From Podospora bellae-mahoneyi (lineage: Eukaryota > Ascomycota > Sordariomycetes > Sordariales > Podosporaceae), in the NCBI RefSeq assembly GCF_035222275.1, contig NC_085881.1, forward strand, positions 868,001 through 932,000: a stretch of 64,000 nt of DNA. Reading direction: 5' to 3'. The position numbers and the translations under genes are program-made. Numbering within the stretch: the first letter of the stretch is position 1; each line of letters opens with the position of its first letter. The notes beneath the pieces were generated by a model, which saw only the letters and a program-made list of their open reading frames with translations, had not been told where the DNA came from and searched no databases. Positions 1 to 10,012 of the stretch are shown in pieces.

Positions 1-421
1 TCCTCACATTCAGCACCTCCATCTTGGCGTTCAACTCTCTCTTCAGATCCCAGTTTGGTTTTTTGGGTTGGAGCTTGAAGAGGTCGATGCCCTTTTCTGC
101 CGCCTGGGCTGCGTCGATGGCGGCTTGGCGGTTTACTTCGTCTTGGAGGTCTGCTGCTTGTTCTTCGAGGGTGGGTGCCTCGAGGGAGAGGGTGGGGGGG
201 GCTTCGAAGCCGAGTTTGGGGCCTTTGGTTTCGGGGTCGTAGTTGCGGCCGGAGAGGTGGAGGTGGGAGACTTGTTTTGTTGGGGGCGATTGGGAGCGGG
301 AAGGGGAAGGGGCTTCGTCTGATGGGGAGGGTGAGGGTTGTTTGCGTTTTAGGGATTTGAGTTTTGCGAGGCGGGCTTTGCGGTCGTCGGTTGCTGCTGC
401 GAGGGTGGTGTGGGAGGACAT
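1..421 (-). CDS. cwf18: Cwf18/CCDC12-type pre-mRNA splicing factor (partial, 3' end off window)
   Basis: The minus strand is open from an ATG at 421 to the left edge (about 140 codons) with no intron needed. The N-terminus has a short basic segment (DDRKARLAKLKSLKRKQ) and a Ser/Pro stretch. Next comes the family signature HLSGRNYDPETKGPKLGFEA (about residues 62-81), then a Glu/Gln-rich helix (LEEQAADLQDEVNRQAA). The visible end, PKKPNWDLKRELNAKMEVL, is where Cwf18/CCDC12 proteins begin their conserved C-terminal coiled coil. The family belongs to the Cdc5/Prp19-associated spliceosome and acts in the nucleus. These proteins are usually about 150-180 aa, so only a short C-terminal part is missing. 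The gene is divergent from the PPR gene starting at 928. Confidence 0.85.
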   Translation of the reverse strand, partial: MSSHTTLAAATDDRKARLAKLKSLKRKQPSPSPSDEAPSPSRSQSPPTKQVSHLHLSGRNYDPETKGPKLGFEAPPTLSLEAPTLEEQAADLQDEVNRQAAIDAAQAAEKGIDLFKLQPKKPNWDLKRELNAKMEVLNVR

Positions 422-927
422 TTTTGTTGTGGTGTGGTGGTGGTTTTTCGGAGGGAATTGATGTTCCTGGTGTTGTTTGACCGCGAATTGGTTCGAGGTA
501 CACAGTCGCGCCGCCTGTGAACAATTTCCAGTGGAGGATGATGTTGGATGTGGGTCCCTGACAGCGGACAGGGAAGCTTTCGACAGGGTTGGGGGTTTGC
601 GTGCCGAGAGGTGGGCTGCCGCTCGTTGCCGGCCGGAAGCTCTGCAGCCCCTCGTAATGCCGATTTTTTTTGATTTTTTTTGGGAGCTGGATGACTTTCT
701 CATCGTGATAAGAGAGACATTTCGGAGACGGCACCGGCGACCAGCGACCGGCGAACCCCCCTGAACAAATCGCTCGGGATTGCCAGTCCAACCACAACAT
801 GCCCAACCTCGACGACGAATTCGACGCATGACGACCGCACCCCACGTCCTCCCGCCCGATTCTCATGGCGCGCGACTGCATCCCGCGCCGTCGCAGAGGG
901 ACCACAATCGTCTAGTCGCATCCGGGG
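422..927. promoter_or_regulatory. Shared divergent promoter region between cwf18 and the PPR gene
   Basis: This 506-bp stretch separates two divergent start codons and must hold both promoters and 5' leaders. It contains a T-rich tract (about 664-678) and CG-rich blocks. I see no clear TATA box or convincing gene; the short ORFs here look like chance. Confidence 0.5.
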
Positions 928-3900
928 ATGATACTGCGGGCCGGCTTGGTCGGCCGATCATGTCTGGCTCGCGCCTGTCAACGTCGGTCCCAGATACCCC
1001 TTATACACCCCTTGCTGCCGCCACCACCAATATCCCAGACATCGAGAGTGCAGAGGTCAGAGCAACTGCTGGCCCAGCTCGCCCGAGATGCGCCCTTCAC
1101 CACTACCACCAGATTGTCCTTCCAGAGCGACGACTCAGATATCATTCCGCCATGGGAGAAGTCTTTGGGAAAGGTCGACAGTCATATGAGCCCCGATGAC
1201 GTGGAGGAAACAGCCAAGGCGAATACAGATCCTGCGAACAATGTCAGCGAGGCCTCGCCAGAAACAACACCAGTTCCCTCTTCACTGGGGCCGGAGGAAA
1301 TAGAAAGGAACTATGCGAGTACAGCTGAGCCTGGGGTGGCTAGCCACACGTTCAATGCTGCGGATCGGGACAATCAAGTACCCCAACTTGAACCCTACCG
1401 TTTCGCCGAGAGAGGAGGAAAGCTCGCTTGGGGTCCAGGTCACAGGGGCAACTGGTTGGACTCATGGGAGGCCAGGTTCCGGCCGCTGTACAGAGCCCTG
1501 AAGTCAGGGCGCGCCTATTCACGCATGTTGGCTGATGTGGAGGATTTCCCTGACTGGGGAAAAACAGAGATGCTTTTCGAGGCAGCCGAAATCGAGCAGG
1601 GGGAGTTTAAGGAGCGCCACTGCGGATTTGGCAACGTAGATGAGTACATGGCGAAATGGATGGACTCGATGCTCTACCTGCTCCGCTACGACCCAGAGCT
1701 GGCTCCCAAATTTCTCCGGGCGACTTTTGAGGGGTTTCTGACGCCGAGGTGGGCGGTGAATGATACGGCTGAGTTCCTTGCCAAATGGTGCTCGTTGTCT
1801 CGCTCAAGCAAAAAGACTACGCATGAGCTCGCCGAAACGATCCGTCATATTCTGCAGACTCGCACTCTATACATGCTCGAGTTCACCCAACAAACGCTGT
1901 TTCTTATGACAAGAGATATGGAGGCCGAAGCTCTGTGGAATCTATATCGGGACCTGCTGCAGTACGCTCACCCGCTTCACCCCTACACTTGGTACAATAT
2001 AGCCCGTCGTCTTTCTCGGGATCCGAGGTACAAGTCCAGGGCGTTGGATCTGCTGGAGGAAGCCATTACCAGCGGCGAGCTCCACAGCGACGCGCCCCTG
2101 ACCATGATGCTCAGCACATGCATCCTGGACTTTCAAGGTGTGGAAGACGGCCATTTAGAGCAGTTGGGGCGGCTGCGCCGGGAACTGACCACACGGTTGC
2201 TCAACCTGATCACGCCTAACAAGTATACATACAGTGTCATGGTCCGAGGCATGCGAGCCACCGGTGACTACCAGGGAGCGTGGACGATCTACCAGATCAT
2301 GATTGATCAGGGCATTGAGCCTGAGCAGTTCATCTTCTCCAACCTGCTAAACGTGGCAAAGCGCACCAACACCATCGAGCCTGTGCTCCAGACCCTGGAA
2401 GAGCTTGTTCCCGAGGCGCTGAAGAGCAGGCACATCTGGAACGACATCATCGACTCTGTCTTGGTAATATCTCGGCAGCACGACCTCCAGCTGAAGGAGG
2501 AAGGCCAACGGAATGCGCATGCTGCGTTGACGTTCCGGGCCCTGCTGCTGGTCTATGCAAGGTTCTACCGGTACAAGGAACTCCAGTCTCTTATCCCTGT
2601 CAGGCTGGGGCCGCCGTATGAGACAAAAGAGCAGGTTTTTGCAACTGCGACCTCGGATATGGATGTTATCTTTTTGCGAAAGATTGATCTCATCCTCGAG
2701 CGCCTTCCTGAGCGGGTTGAGAAACCGGCGGTTCCGGGGTCGGATGTCATTAGCATTATGCTCAGGGGGTACACACGAGCGGTTTGGAAGGCGGGAGAGG
2801 TTATCAGCTTTTACAAGCGGCTCAGGGCGAAGCTTATGCAGGGACAATACACCGTGTGTCAGATCTGTCGGGAGCAGGACAGCAGAGTGCATGATGCTAT
2901 TTTGGGCTCGTTGCTCAAGATTCCAAAGTGGAACAATGTCGCGTGGGCTCCTGCGGAGAACTCCAAGAGAGCGGTGGAGAGCCGTGATGCGTTGCAGGCG
3001 GGTTTTGGTATTTTGGAGGATATGATTGAGGGTGCCATGTGTGCGGAGAGGGTGTTGAAGGAGGAAGAGGAGGAAGAGCTGTTGGCGAAGAGGATGGCGG
3101 ATGATGACTCGCCTGCTGATGAGGAGGCGGTGCGGACTATCGAGAGTGTCCTGCCAAGTCAGGAGGATGCTGTCTTGTCGGAACAAGAGCCTTTGCTGAC
3201 CGAGGGGGACGATGGTCTACCAACTGAAGATTCAGCAGCTCAAGATATAATGACCGAAGAACATATTTTAGTCGAAGAATATCCACCACCAGAAGAAGAG
3301 CACCGGCCAGCTGAAGAAGATTACTTACCGCCCTCAGAAGAAAACCTGCCAACGAAAGATTACCTTTCGCCCTCAGAAGAAAACCTGCCAACGAAAGATT
3401 ACCTTTCGCCCTCAGAAGAAAACCTGTCGACGGAAGAAAACCTGCCAGCCCAAGATGGCTTGCCTGTCAAAGATGACCTACCTGTCAAAGAGCAGTACTT
3501 ACCTGCCGAGGATGACCTATCGGTCGAAAAAAGCCTTCGAGGGTACGAAGAATACCTTCAGGCTGAGGAAGACCTCCCAGCCGGAGAAGACTACCTACCA
3601 CCTCCAGAAGCCGAACGTCCTGCAACTCGGGAAGAGCTACAGCCAACTGAGGACGAAGCCCAAGAAGAACCGCTTCTCACCACCGGCCAGCCTCAAGAAC
3701 CCACCGAACCACTACCCTTATCCGAACCCTCGAAACCATCACCCCCAAAACAACTCCGACAATCAGCCCCCTCACGCCAGCAACTCCTCCCTCTCCTCGA
3801 CCCAGACCTCGTCACCCCCCTCCACCCGGCCCCCCGCCCAGGCGCAGGCTGGCCCTCTTTCAAAGCCCAGCAGGCCCAATGGGCGGCCTTCCACAAAGAC

Positions 3901-4522
3901 GAAACGTACCTCTACTCCATGTCGCCCGCCCCAACAATCTATACCTTTAATATTCTCTTGTCGGGCGTCATCCGCGCCTCCCGCTCCATCACCAACGTCA
4001 AAGACTGCATCAAGCAGGCAGAAGACTGGATAAAGTACCTTGCCGCTCACAACCTCCAGCCCAATTATCACACCTGGGCTATTTTGGTCAGGAACTGGTC
4101 TCGGCAGCAGCGGCCCGGGGCGGTGGCGTGGGCGATGAAGAAGATGGAGGAGGCGGGGTTTAGGGCTAATAACAAGATGATGGAGGAGTTGCAGTTGTTG
4201 AGGGATAAGGAGAGGGCGTGGAGGGAGCTGGAGAGGTTGATGGAGGAGGATCTGGGGAGGGAGAAGGAGGGGGGAGGGGAAGGGTGGGAAAGGGAGGAGG
4301 GGTGGGAGAGGTTGGGGAGGATTGTGAAGGAGCAGGAGGAGAGGAGGAGGAAGTTGGAATTTGAGTTGGTGGTGGAGGATGAGATGTATGGGAATGAGGT
4401 TTATCGTGACGGGAAGGGGGGGGAGAAGGAGGAGAGTGATTGGGATATGTTTGTGAAGAGAGTGGAGGAGGATAGGAAAGGGGAGGAGAGGGAGAAGAGG
4501 GAGGGTGGGGGGGGGAAGGCGA

Positions 4523-4530
<8 letters not shown>
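928..4530 (+). CDS. Mitochondrial PPR-type protein with acidic repeat insert (1200 aa)
   Basis: A single uninterrupted ORF. The N-terminus is Arg-rich and poor in acidic residues (MILRAGLVGRSCLARACQRR), as expected of a mitochondrial targeting sequence. Residues about 150-690 are helical and contain PPR-like units, best seen at about 426-490 (NKYTYSVMVRGMRATGDYQG, then IDQGIEPEQFIFSNLL). Residues about 705-945 are a low-complexity acidic Glu/Pro insert with near-identical 13-residue repeats. Helical PPR-like sequence resumes at about 1003-1080 (TIYTFNILLSGVIRAS). The tail is Glu/Lys/Arg/Gly-rich. PPR proteins bind organellar RNA and act in its maturation or translation; the target cannot be read from sequence. 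A small intron in the low-complexity region cannot be excluded. The stop codon lies inside an A25 tract. I do not assign a specific orthologue. Confidence 0.8.
3331..3432 (+). repeat. 39-bp in-frame tandem repeat in the PPR gene (about 2.6 copies)
   Basis: The unit starting at 3331 recurs at 3370 with near identity and partially at 3409. It encodes PSEENLPTKDYLS. Degenerate relatives of the unit (LPAQDGLPVKDDLPVKEQ) continue to about 3520, so this is a recently expanded coding minisatellite. Confidence 0.85.

Positions 4531-4553
<23 letters not shown>
4529..4553 (+). repeat. A25 tract overlapping the PPR stop codon
   Basis: The TAA stop (4528-4530) supplies the first two As of a pure 25-A run, followed by G-rich sequence. 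Confidence 0.9.
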
Positions 4554-5019
4554 GGGGGTCGGGGGCGTTGGAGTGTATATGTACTTGTATGAGAGAGTAC
4601 AAAGATGTTGGGGGGTGCATATTATTTCAGATGTATATATGATGATTAGAGCCTTGTTTATACTTGACTTTCAAGATACATTGGGGCTTTTTAGTAACGT
4701 TGATTGCGAAAAATTTTGAATCACAAAGAGATGGAAATCCCAGCTTTGAATTACCTCATCACTAGCTTTTGATTCTTTCCATCCCAGCTTGAAATGGACA
4801 CAACAAGCTCGAAACAATAACACCGAATGCTTGGATGGCTGGTCACAAGTGCTTGGATAGATATTAATGAAAGACATGTTCACAGCATTTCTCACGCAGT
4901 CCAAGGGGTCAGATGTTGACTGCAACAGAAACAAACAAGCTCTTGATATTTGAGCGTTGGGGTATCATTACAAGCAAAAATACGCCCCCTCCCTTTTCCA
5001 CACAACTATCCCGACAAAC
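4554..5019. other. Intergenic 3' flank of the PPR gene
   Basis: This 466-bp, rather AT-rich stretch holds the 3' end of the PPR transcript. Short ORFs here have no protein-like character. I see no RNA gene. Confidence 0.4.
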
Positions 5020-5377
5020 GCCTCCAACCAATGCAAATATGCCTGTCCCTCCGGTATCAACGCCTAAAACGAATGCAACTAGGCCTCCCAGACATCCTTT
5101 GACACCTTCATTAACCCGGGATATGCATAGAACAGATGAAAATTAGGCCTTCAAAAATGTCGAATAGGCTTCCCCCCCCCCCCCCCCCCCCCAAAACATA
5201 AAACGACGCCTCAAACAAGTGTAAACAGAGGCCTATCAGGCATGATTTGATGCCTCCCAACCAATCTTTTGATGCCTCAAACGAAAGAAAACAGGCCTCA
5301 AACATAAAATAACGCGTCCCGGCTTCTCTTTTGACGCCTATCCGAACATGTCGGAGGCCTTCCCCTTGCCCTCATCG
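5020..5377. repeat. Degenerate minisatellite with a 21-bp period
   Basis: The core GCCTC(C/A)AAC, or a decayed form of it, recurs every 21-23 bp. Core starts are 5020, 5041, 5062, 5083, 5104 (decayed), 5125 (decayed), 5147, 5168, [C21 insertion], 5208, 5231, 5252, 5274, 5295, 5314 (decayed), 5336 and 5357. Well-preserved units are 5062-5082, 5147-5167, 5274-5294 and 5295-5315. On the minus strand the core reads TTTGAGGC. The period equals seven codons. The array runs into the last codons and stop of the minus-strand gene ending at 5338. Confidence 0.7.
5172..5192 (+). repeat. C21 homopolymer
   Basis: An uninterrupted run of 21 C inside the 21-bp-period array. It is a candidate G-quadruplex (minus strand) or i-motif (plus strand) and prone to length error. 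Confidence 0.9.
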
Positions 5378-7093
5378 AGCTTCTTTTCCTTCTTCTCCTC
5401 ATTTTCGGGACCCAGAACCTTCCGCACCTCCGGCCCCGTATAATTCCCCGACTCAGGACTGTACCGACTATTCATATACCCTGTATACTTCTTCATAAAC
5501 TCCTCCCTCTTTCGTTCATGATGCCGGGTTGCTGCTCCTAGAGGGGGGCAGCGCTCCTGTTGGTGGGGAGCGGGAGGGGGAGCGGGAAAAGAGGAGAGAA
5601 AAACGGGAGGGGTGATGGAAGGGATAGGAGGAGGGGGGTAACTCGGTGGTGGTGGTGGTGGCGGAGGAGTGCGAGTCGGCATCGGGGGAGGACGATGGGG
5701 TGAAGGAGGGGGGGTTGCAGGAGAGTCCGCCAGGGACAGCAGAGCTAGCTTGCCGATGGGGGAGGGGGGGAGAGGCGTTTTGGTGGGGGGGGCGGCGGTG
5801 GGTGTGGATTTGGGGGGGGGGCAAGTGAGATGATGAGGGGGGGGGTGTGAGAGGGAGCTGCTCCTGGTGGGGTGAAAGTCGCTTGTTTCGGTCGACTTGA
5901 TGATGATGGGGGTGCTGCTCTTGTTGGGAGGGCTGCTCTGGCTGGTGCCGCTCGTTTGGCTGGTACTTTTGCTGCTCTTTGGCCGGCTGGTGCTTTTCGT
6001 ACTGGTGCTGCTGCTCCTCAGCTTGATGGTACCGCTCTTTTGGCTGGTACTCTCGAGACCGCCGTTGCTGGTCTTGCTTGTCCTGCTGGTACGAGTTATG
6101 AGACTCATTGGACTCGTCCTCTTGCTCTTCAGTGACCGGCTGAAGACGCGGCGACGACGGGGAGAAAGCCGGGCGGGGAGAAGGCGGCGGCGGGGGGAGA
6201 ACAAAGCTGGGGGGACGGAAAATATCATCCTCTTCGATTTCGTCCCAGTCGATGCTCAGCACTCGTCTGGTGGCATCCCGATAGGCTTTCGCCCGTTCTT
6301 GGGTGCGCTCAGGCTCAGGAGCAAGCTGCTGGCCGGCGGCGGACGACGGGTCGGGGTCGCTTGCTGGGACCGGCGAGTCGTCGCGGGGAGGGAGAGGCGG
6401 GAAGAGTCTGTCCAGGGTTTCCAAAACGTTTTTGGCCTCTTGGGCGTGCTGGGAATTGGGGGCCTCGGGGTGGAGTTGGCGGCTGCTGCTAGCCGCCGCC
6501 CTGGTGGGCGACTCCAGGTCGTCGAGGCAACGACCCAGCGGAAGGTTCGCCATGAACTGCTTGTAATCAAGCAGGGTGAGGTCGTTGTCGTCGGGCTCAT
6601 GGGGGTCCCGGAGCAGCTTTGGTTTGGAGGAGAGGGAGGGAGCGAAGACAGACAAGCTGGTGGCGACGGGGAGGTTGGAGGGGTTGGAGGAGGAGAAGGA
6701 GGAGGAGGAGAAGGAGGAGGAGGGAACGGTGGTGGCAGCAGGAGCAGCACCCTCCTCGAAAAAGGTCGCCAGACTCTTGACGGATTTGTGGCCTTTGGCC
6801 ACCGCCAGGGGGGTCGCAGAGGGCGACACCTTGCGCCCGAGGTTCGAAGCAAAGGTATCTATCGACATTTGTTGTTAGGAAACTCCAGTCAAGTTGATTT
6901 CTTCGACTTTTTTTGCTCTCAAGTAAGCAAACAAGTGAATCAAGTCGAGCACGAAGGTGAATTTCGAGGAGTCAGTCGCAAAACGGCCGAGTTGCTCAAC
7001 AGGTCTTGACGTACCGTGGCTCCGGCGCGGGATCTTCCTCTCCAAGATGAGGCCGGTGATCGCCCCATCTTCTTTCTTCTCCTTCTTCTCCAT
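5338..7093 (-). CDS. Proline/glutamine-rich hypothetical protein, two exons, apparent frameshift
   Basis: Exon 1 is 7093-7015. The intron is 7014-6859 (donor GTACGT, branch CTAAC, acceptor GATAG). Exon 2 starts at 6858 in matching phase, giving IPRRSH-DTFASNLGRKV. Exon 2 is gene-like in one frame through RVLSIDWDEIEEDDIFRPPS and a Gln/Glu-rich stretch. The conserved-looking C-terminus (HHERKREEFMKKYTGYMNSR to ASDMFG, stop at 5338) lies in another frame. One C fewer in the minus-strand C10 tract (5821-5812) would join the frames, and so would one fewer in the C9 tract (5845-5837). I found no convincing intron there. Middle and end are Pro-rich and probably disordered. A donor GTAAGT near 7161 and an acceptor before 7093 suggest a 5'-UTR intron. 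I do not recognise the family. Confidence 0.6.
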
Positions 7094-7273
7094 CGTCTGT
7101 GAGCGGTAACTGCGATGGCGTGCGAGCGCCTGGTTAGCGGTTGAGGTTGGTTTGCTCGAGCAACATCAAGACTTACAGAAGCAGTTGTGAACGCCGATGA
7201 ACAGTTCAGAAGCGTTTTTTGAGAAGCCCCAAAATCTCAAAACAAATAAGTGTGTGCGAACCGCTTAGTCGCC

Positions 7274-7692
7274 ATGCTTAGTCGTCCTGCGGTGCCTCCA
7301 TCATCAACTGCGGACCCGCCTGCCAGCCGCAGTCAAGCCGTAGAAGGCCCGGAGGGTTCCCAAGGTATCTGTCGAGACATTGCGGCTCTGGAAGAGTGTT
7401 CACAAGAAACAGTGGCTCTTGGAGTCCAGCTCTTGGTGGAGGTGGCAGAGTACATTGTGACTGACGAAAGGTTCGTCAACGCAGTCCATATATTTGACTC
7501 GTTACTATCAACCTGTTGATCAGAGTTGCGGACTGTAGAGTGGCGCTGGGAGCGGCTGCACAAGACTTGTTCGCCACCTACCTCACATACAAACTACCTT
7601 ATGGAGACAACAAAAGGACCAACAAGGACCCGCTGCTCCATTTTCTAGAAGAGTTCACTTTCTGCTCTTTTGGGTGTTTGGCCTTCAGCTGA
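7274..7692 (+). CDS. Small hypothetical protein, two exons (121 aa)
   Basis: Exon 1 (7274-7470) and exon 2 (7524-7692) join in phase across a 53-nt intron (donor GTTCGT, acceptor GATCAG). The junction reads YIVTDER-VADCRVALGAAA. The product is helix-rich after a Ser/Pro N-terminus (DIAALEECSQETVALGVQLL), with no signal peptide or membrane segment. The start is the ATG at 7274; the gene is divergent from the hypothetical gene at 7093, with 180 bp between the start codons. I do not recognise a family. The support is open frame plus splice phase, so this stays tentative. Confidence 0.4.
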
Positions 7693-7864
7693 AGACACAG
7701 TCTTCGTGAACCTGAGCACGGTGGAGAGCAGGAGAGACATGTTGCCCACCGCAGACAGCAATTCAGGGAACTAGGGCTGTTCTGTACATTGAAAGTGACA
7801 ATATCACGAGGATTAGAGTGTTTCTATCATGTATATGAGTAGAGTCTTCTATTGCTATCCAATA

Positions 7865-8320
7865 TCAACAGTTGAGGTGGCTCGTGCGTTCAGGGGCTGC
7901 TTTGCCCCTGAGCTGTTTGCCACCACCCGGACCATCACCATGTAAACAAACGTCAATCTTCACATTTGCCTCCGAAATATAGACAAACTGGCATATTTGA
8001 CTCTTCACAATGCAGTTTAGGTTCATTAATGCCACAAGCGTACCCTCTTTCGTCTTCATGTTCAGTCCTGGAAAACACTCTCCAAGCACACAAAGTGCTG
8101 ACATGCACAACAAGTGACACCCGTCATTGAAGATGACAAATGTCCGAGTGTGATGTTGTTCAGATCTGTCTTTAAGCCGCAAGCCATGTAAGAACCTAAC
8201 CATAACGGTGGTAACGTGTTCTCGTAGCCGCTGGCACAAGGTCCAGACATGGCCGTTTTCGGGGGTAAAGCGGTGTCTCAACCATGAAGAGGCAATGCAA
8301 GTGTTTACAACAAGCGGCAC
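7865..8320 (-). CDS. Uncertain ORF, 151 codons
   Basis: An ATG-initiated minus ORF with mixed composition (HVWTLCQRLREHVTTVMVRF near the start; Gly-rich near the end). It has no recognisable domain and no clear splice partners. It could be a coding relic or chance. Confidence 0.15.
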   Translation of the reverse strand: MPLVVNTCIASSWLRHRFTPENGHVWTLCQRLREHVTTVMVRFLHGLRLKDRSEQHHTRTFVIFNDGCHLLCMSALCVLGECFPGLNMKTKEGTLVALMNLNCIVKSQICQFVYISEANVKIDVCLHGDGPGGGKQLRGKAAPERTSHLNC

Positions 8321-9980
8321 AGGAACTCGCGATACAACACTGAGCTATTCTCTGGAGAACTCTGGAGAGGTCCACGTTGGGCGGGATCATGCTGACTGAA
8401 TGCGACCTTGAGCCCTTCTTTGGCTTCCAAGAAGCGTTACACAGACCCAGCGGCTACAACTATATCCTACCCTCGCCGTCCCTGAACATATAGCTCAACA
8501 AAATTAACTCCCCAAAGTACCTTTCTCGTTTCCATTCCTCTTTGTTCCAGAATTTACAAAGGACAAGTGATGAAGTTGGCCCTTGATTCTGGCTCTGATT
8601 GGCGCTGACGCGTATCACCGTATCCATCGTATAAGCAGGCAAAATAGCGCGGTGACCCCTTGTACATCAACAGCGTCTGGTCTCAAACTCGCTTCCTCTG
8701 GAAATGACACTCATCCCTGATCCGATCGGATTTGCCAGAGGTGATCACCAAACAGAAACACCAAGCTGAAATGGCCCCCATGGGCCATGGTCAGCCCCGA
8801 AGTCTTGCAATCAGATGCTACGGTACAGATCAGGAAGCTTGCTCCGGAGCTGAAAAGGCGCTGTCGATCACCAGAAGCAGCACATGTTTGGAACCAGTCT
8901 CCCGGGGCCCTTTTGTCAGTTGCACTGCACCACCTAGCACTGATAAGCTACCTAACACGGGCAACGACAAAAATATCATAATGTCGCGGCAAACACCACA
9001 ACCTCACACCGAGGAGATACTGAGCACAAATGTCAGGTCAGTGTCTTCAGCTGGGCAAGCCTTCAAAGGTCCAGACCTCCTGTCTTATACTCTCACCTTG
9101 GATCATGATCTGTTCGTCATGCCACTCCTTCAGTCACAGGTCCAGACATGTCACGGTAGAAGCCACTCAATTTCCAATGGCGACAACGAAGAAAAGCCGT
9201 GCCACGGACGCCGCCATGATTCAAAGGGCTCTTTTCCACACCATACTGTTAGGTGGTCTCTGGGAACTCCACTGCAACGTTAATCGCGTGGCGTTCTGTC
9301 AGACGCTTTGCTCCAGTCTTCACGACTCAACGGAAAGACGAAAATACGCTGCGCCGTCCGTGCCATGACAACCGAGAAGGAAGGCACCTTACAGCTGATA
9401 CGCGCACCCCACCATCTCACGGGTAGTCACCTCCCCCTTGTCTGTCTGAAGGATCATCTACATGGAATTCCAACCCACCACCAAACACAAGTTCCGTCAC
9501 CTCATCAAAAAAGTCTTGAAATTCCAAAACTCGAGAAATACAATTGACTAGCATCATTTTTTCCAAAATAGCAAAGCGAGGAGGAAAAAAAAAAAAGAAA
9601 AAGAGGCGTGACCTGACTTTCTCCTTGGCTGGGCATAATCCATCGCTAACTAACCCCAACTTTCTCGCCGATTTTCCTGTTTGGGAATGTAGACCCTTGT
9701 ACGCCCTCTCTCTCGCCTTTTTCTTCTTTTCTTCTTGTTTGTCTTTTTTCCCACGAGCGGTTTGTCACGGCCACCCCCGCAATTGCCTTCCCACCCAACT
9801 GCCTGAAATAATCCCAGCAAACAATTTTCTTTTCTGGCATTGCTTCTTTTCCATCTCGAACCGGCCGGCGTAGAGAAACATTGTGAGTGGTCAAATCCTC
9901 GACCGGCGAAGCGGGCATGTGTGCCGAGCTGCAGGATACGTATAAGCCGAACCGACACGAGAGGAACTGACATGGTCAGG

Positions 9981-10012
9981 CACACACAGACACACACACA
10001 CACACACATATA
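9981..10012 (+). repeat. (CA)n microsatellite
   Basis: An imperfect CA dinucleotide run with one GA interruption, followed by a short (TA) stretch. Confidence 0.85.

Noticed and set aside
2347-3186. 279-codon minus ORF
   Set aside because: It is antisense to the PPR gene and Arg/Leu-rich without domain character.
3772-4620. 282-codon minus ORF rich in Pro/Leu
   Set aside because: It is the complement of the purine-rich 3' end of the PPR gene.
5897-7009. 370-codon plus ORF
   Set aside because: It is a shadow of the Gln/Pro-rich hypothetical gene on the minus strand; the product is a run of Leu/Val/Gly low complexity.
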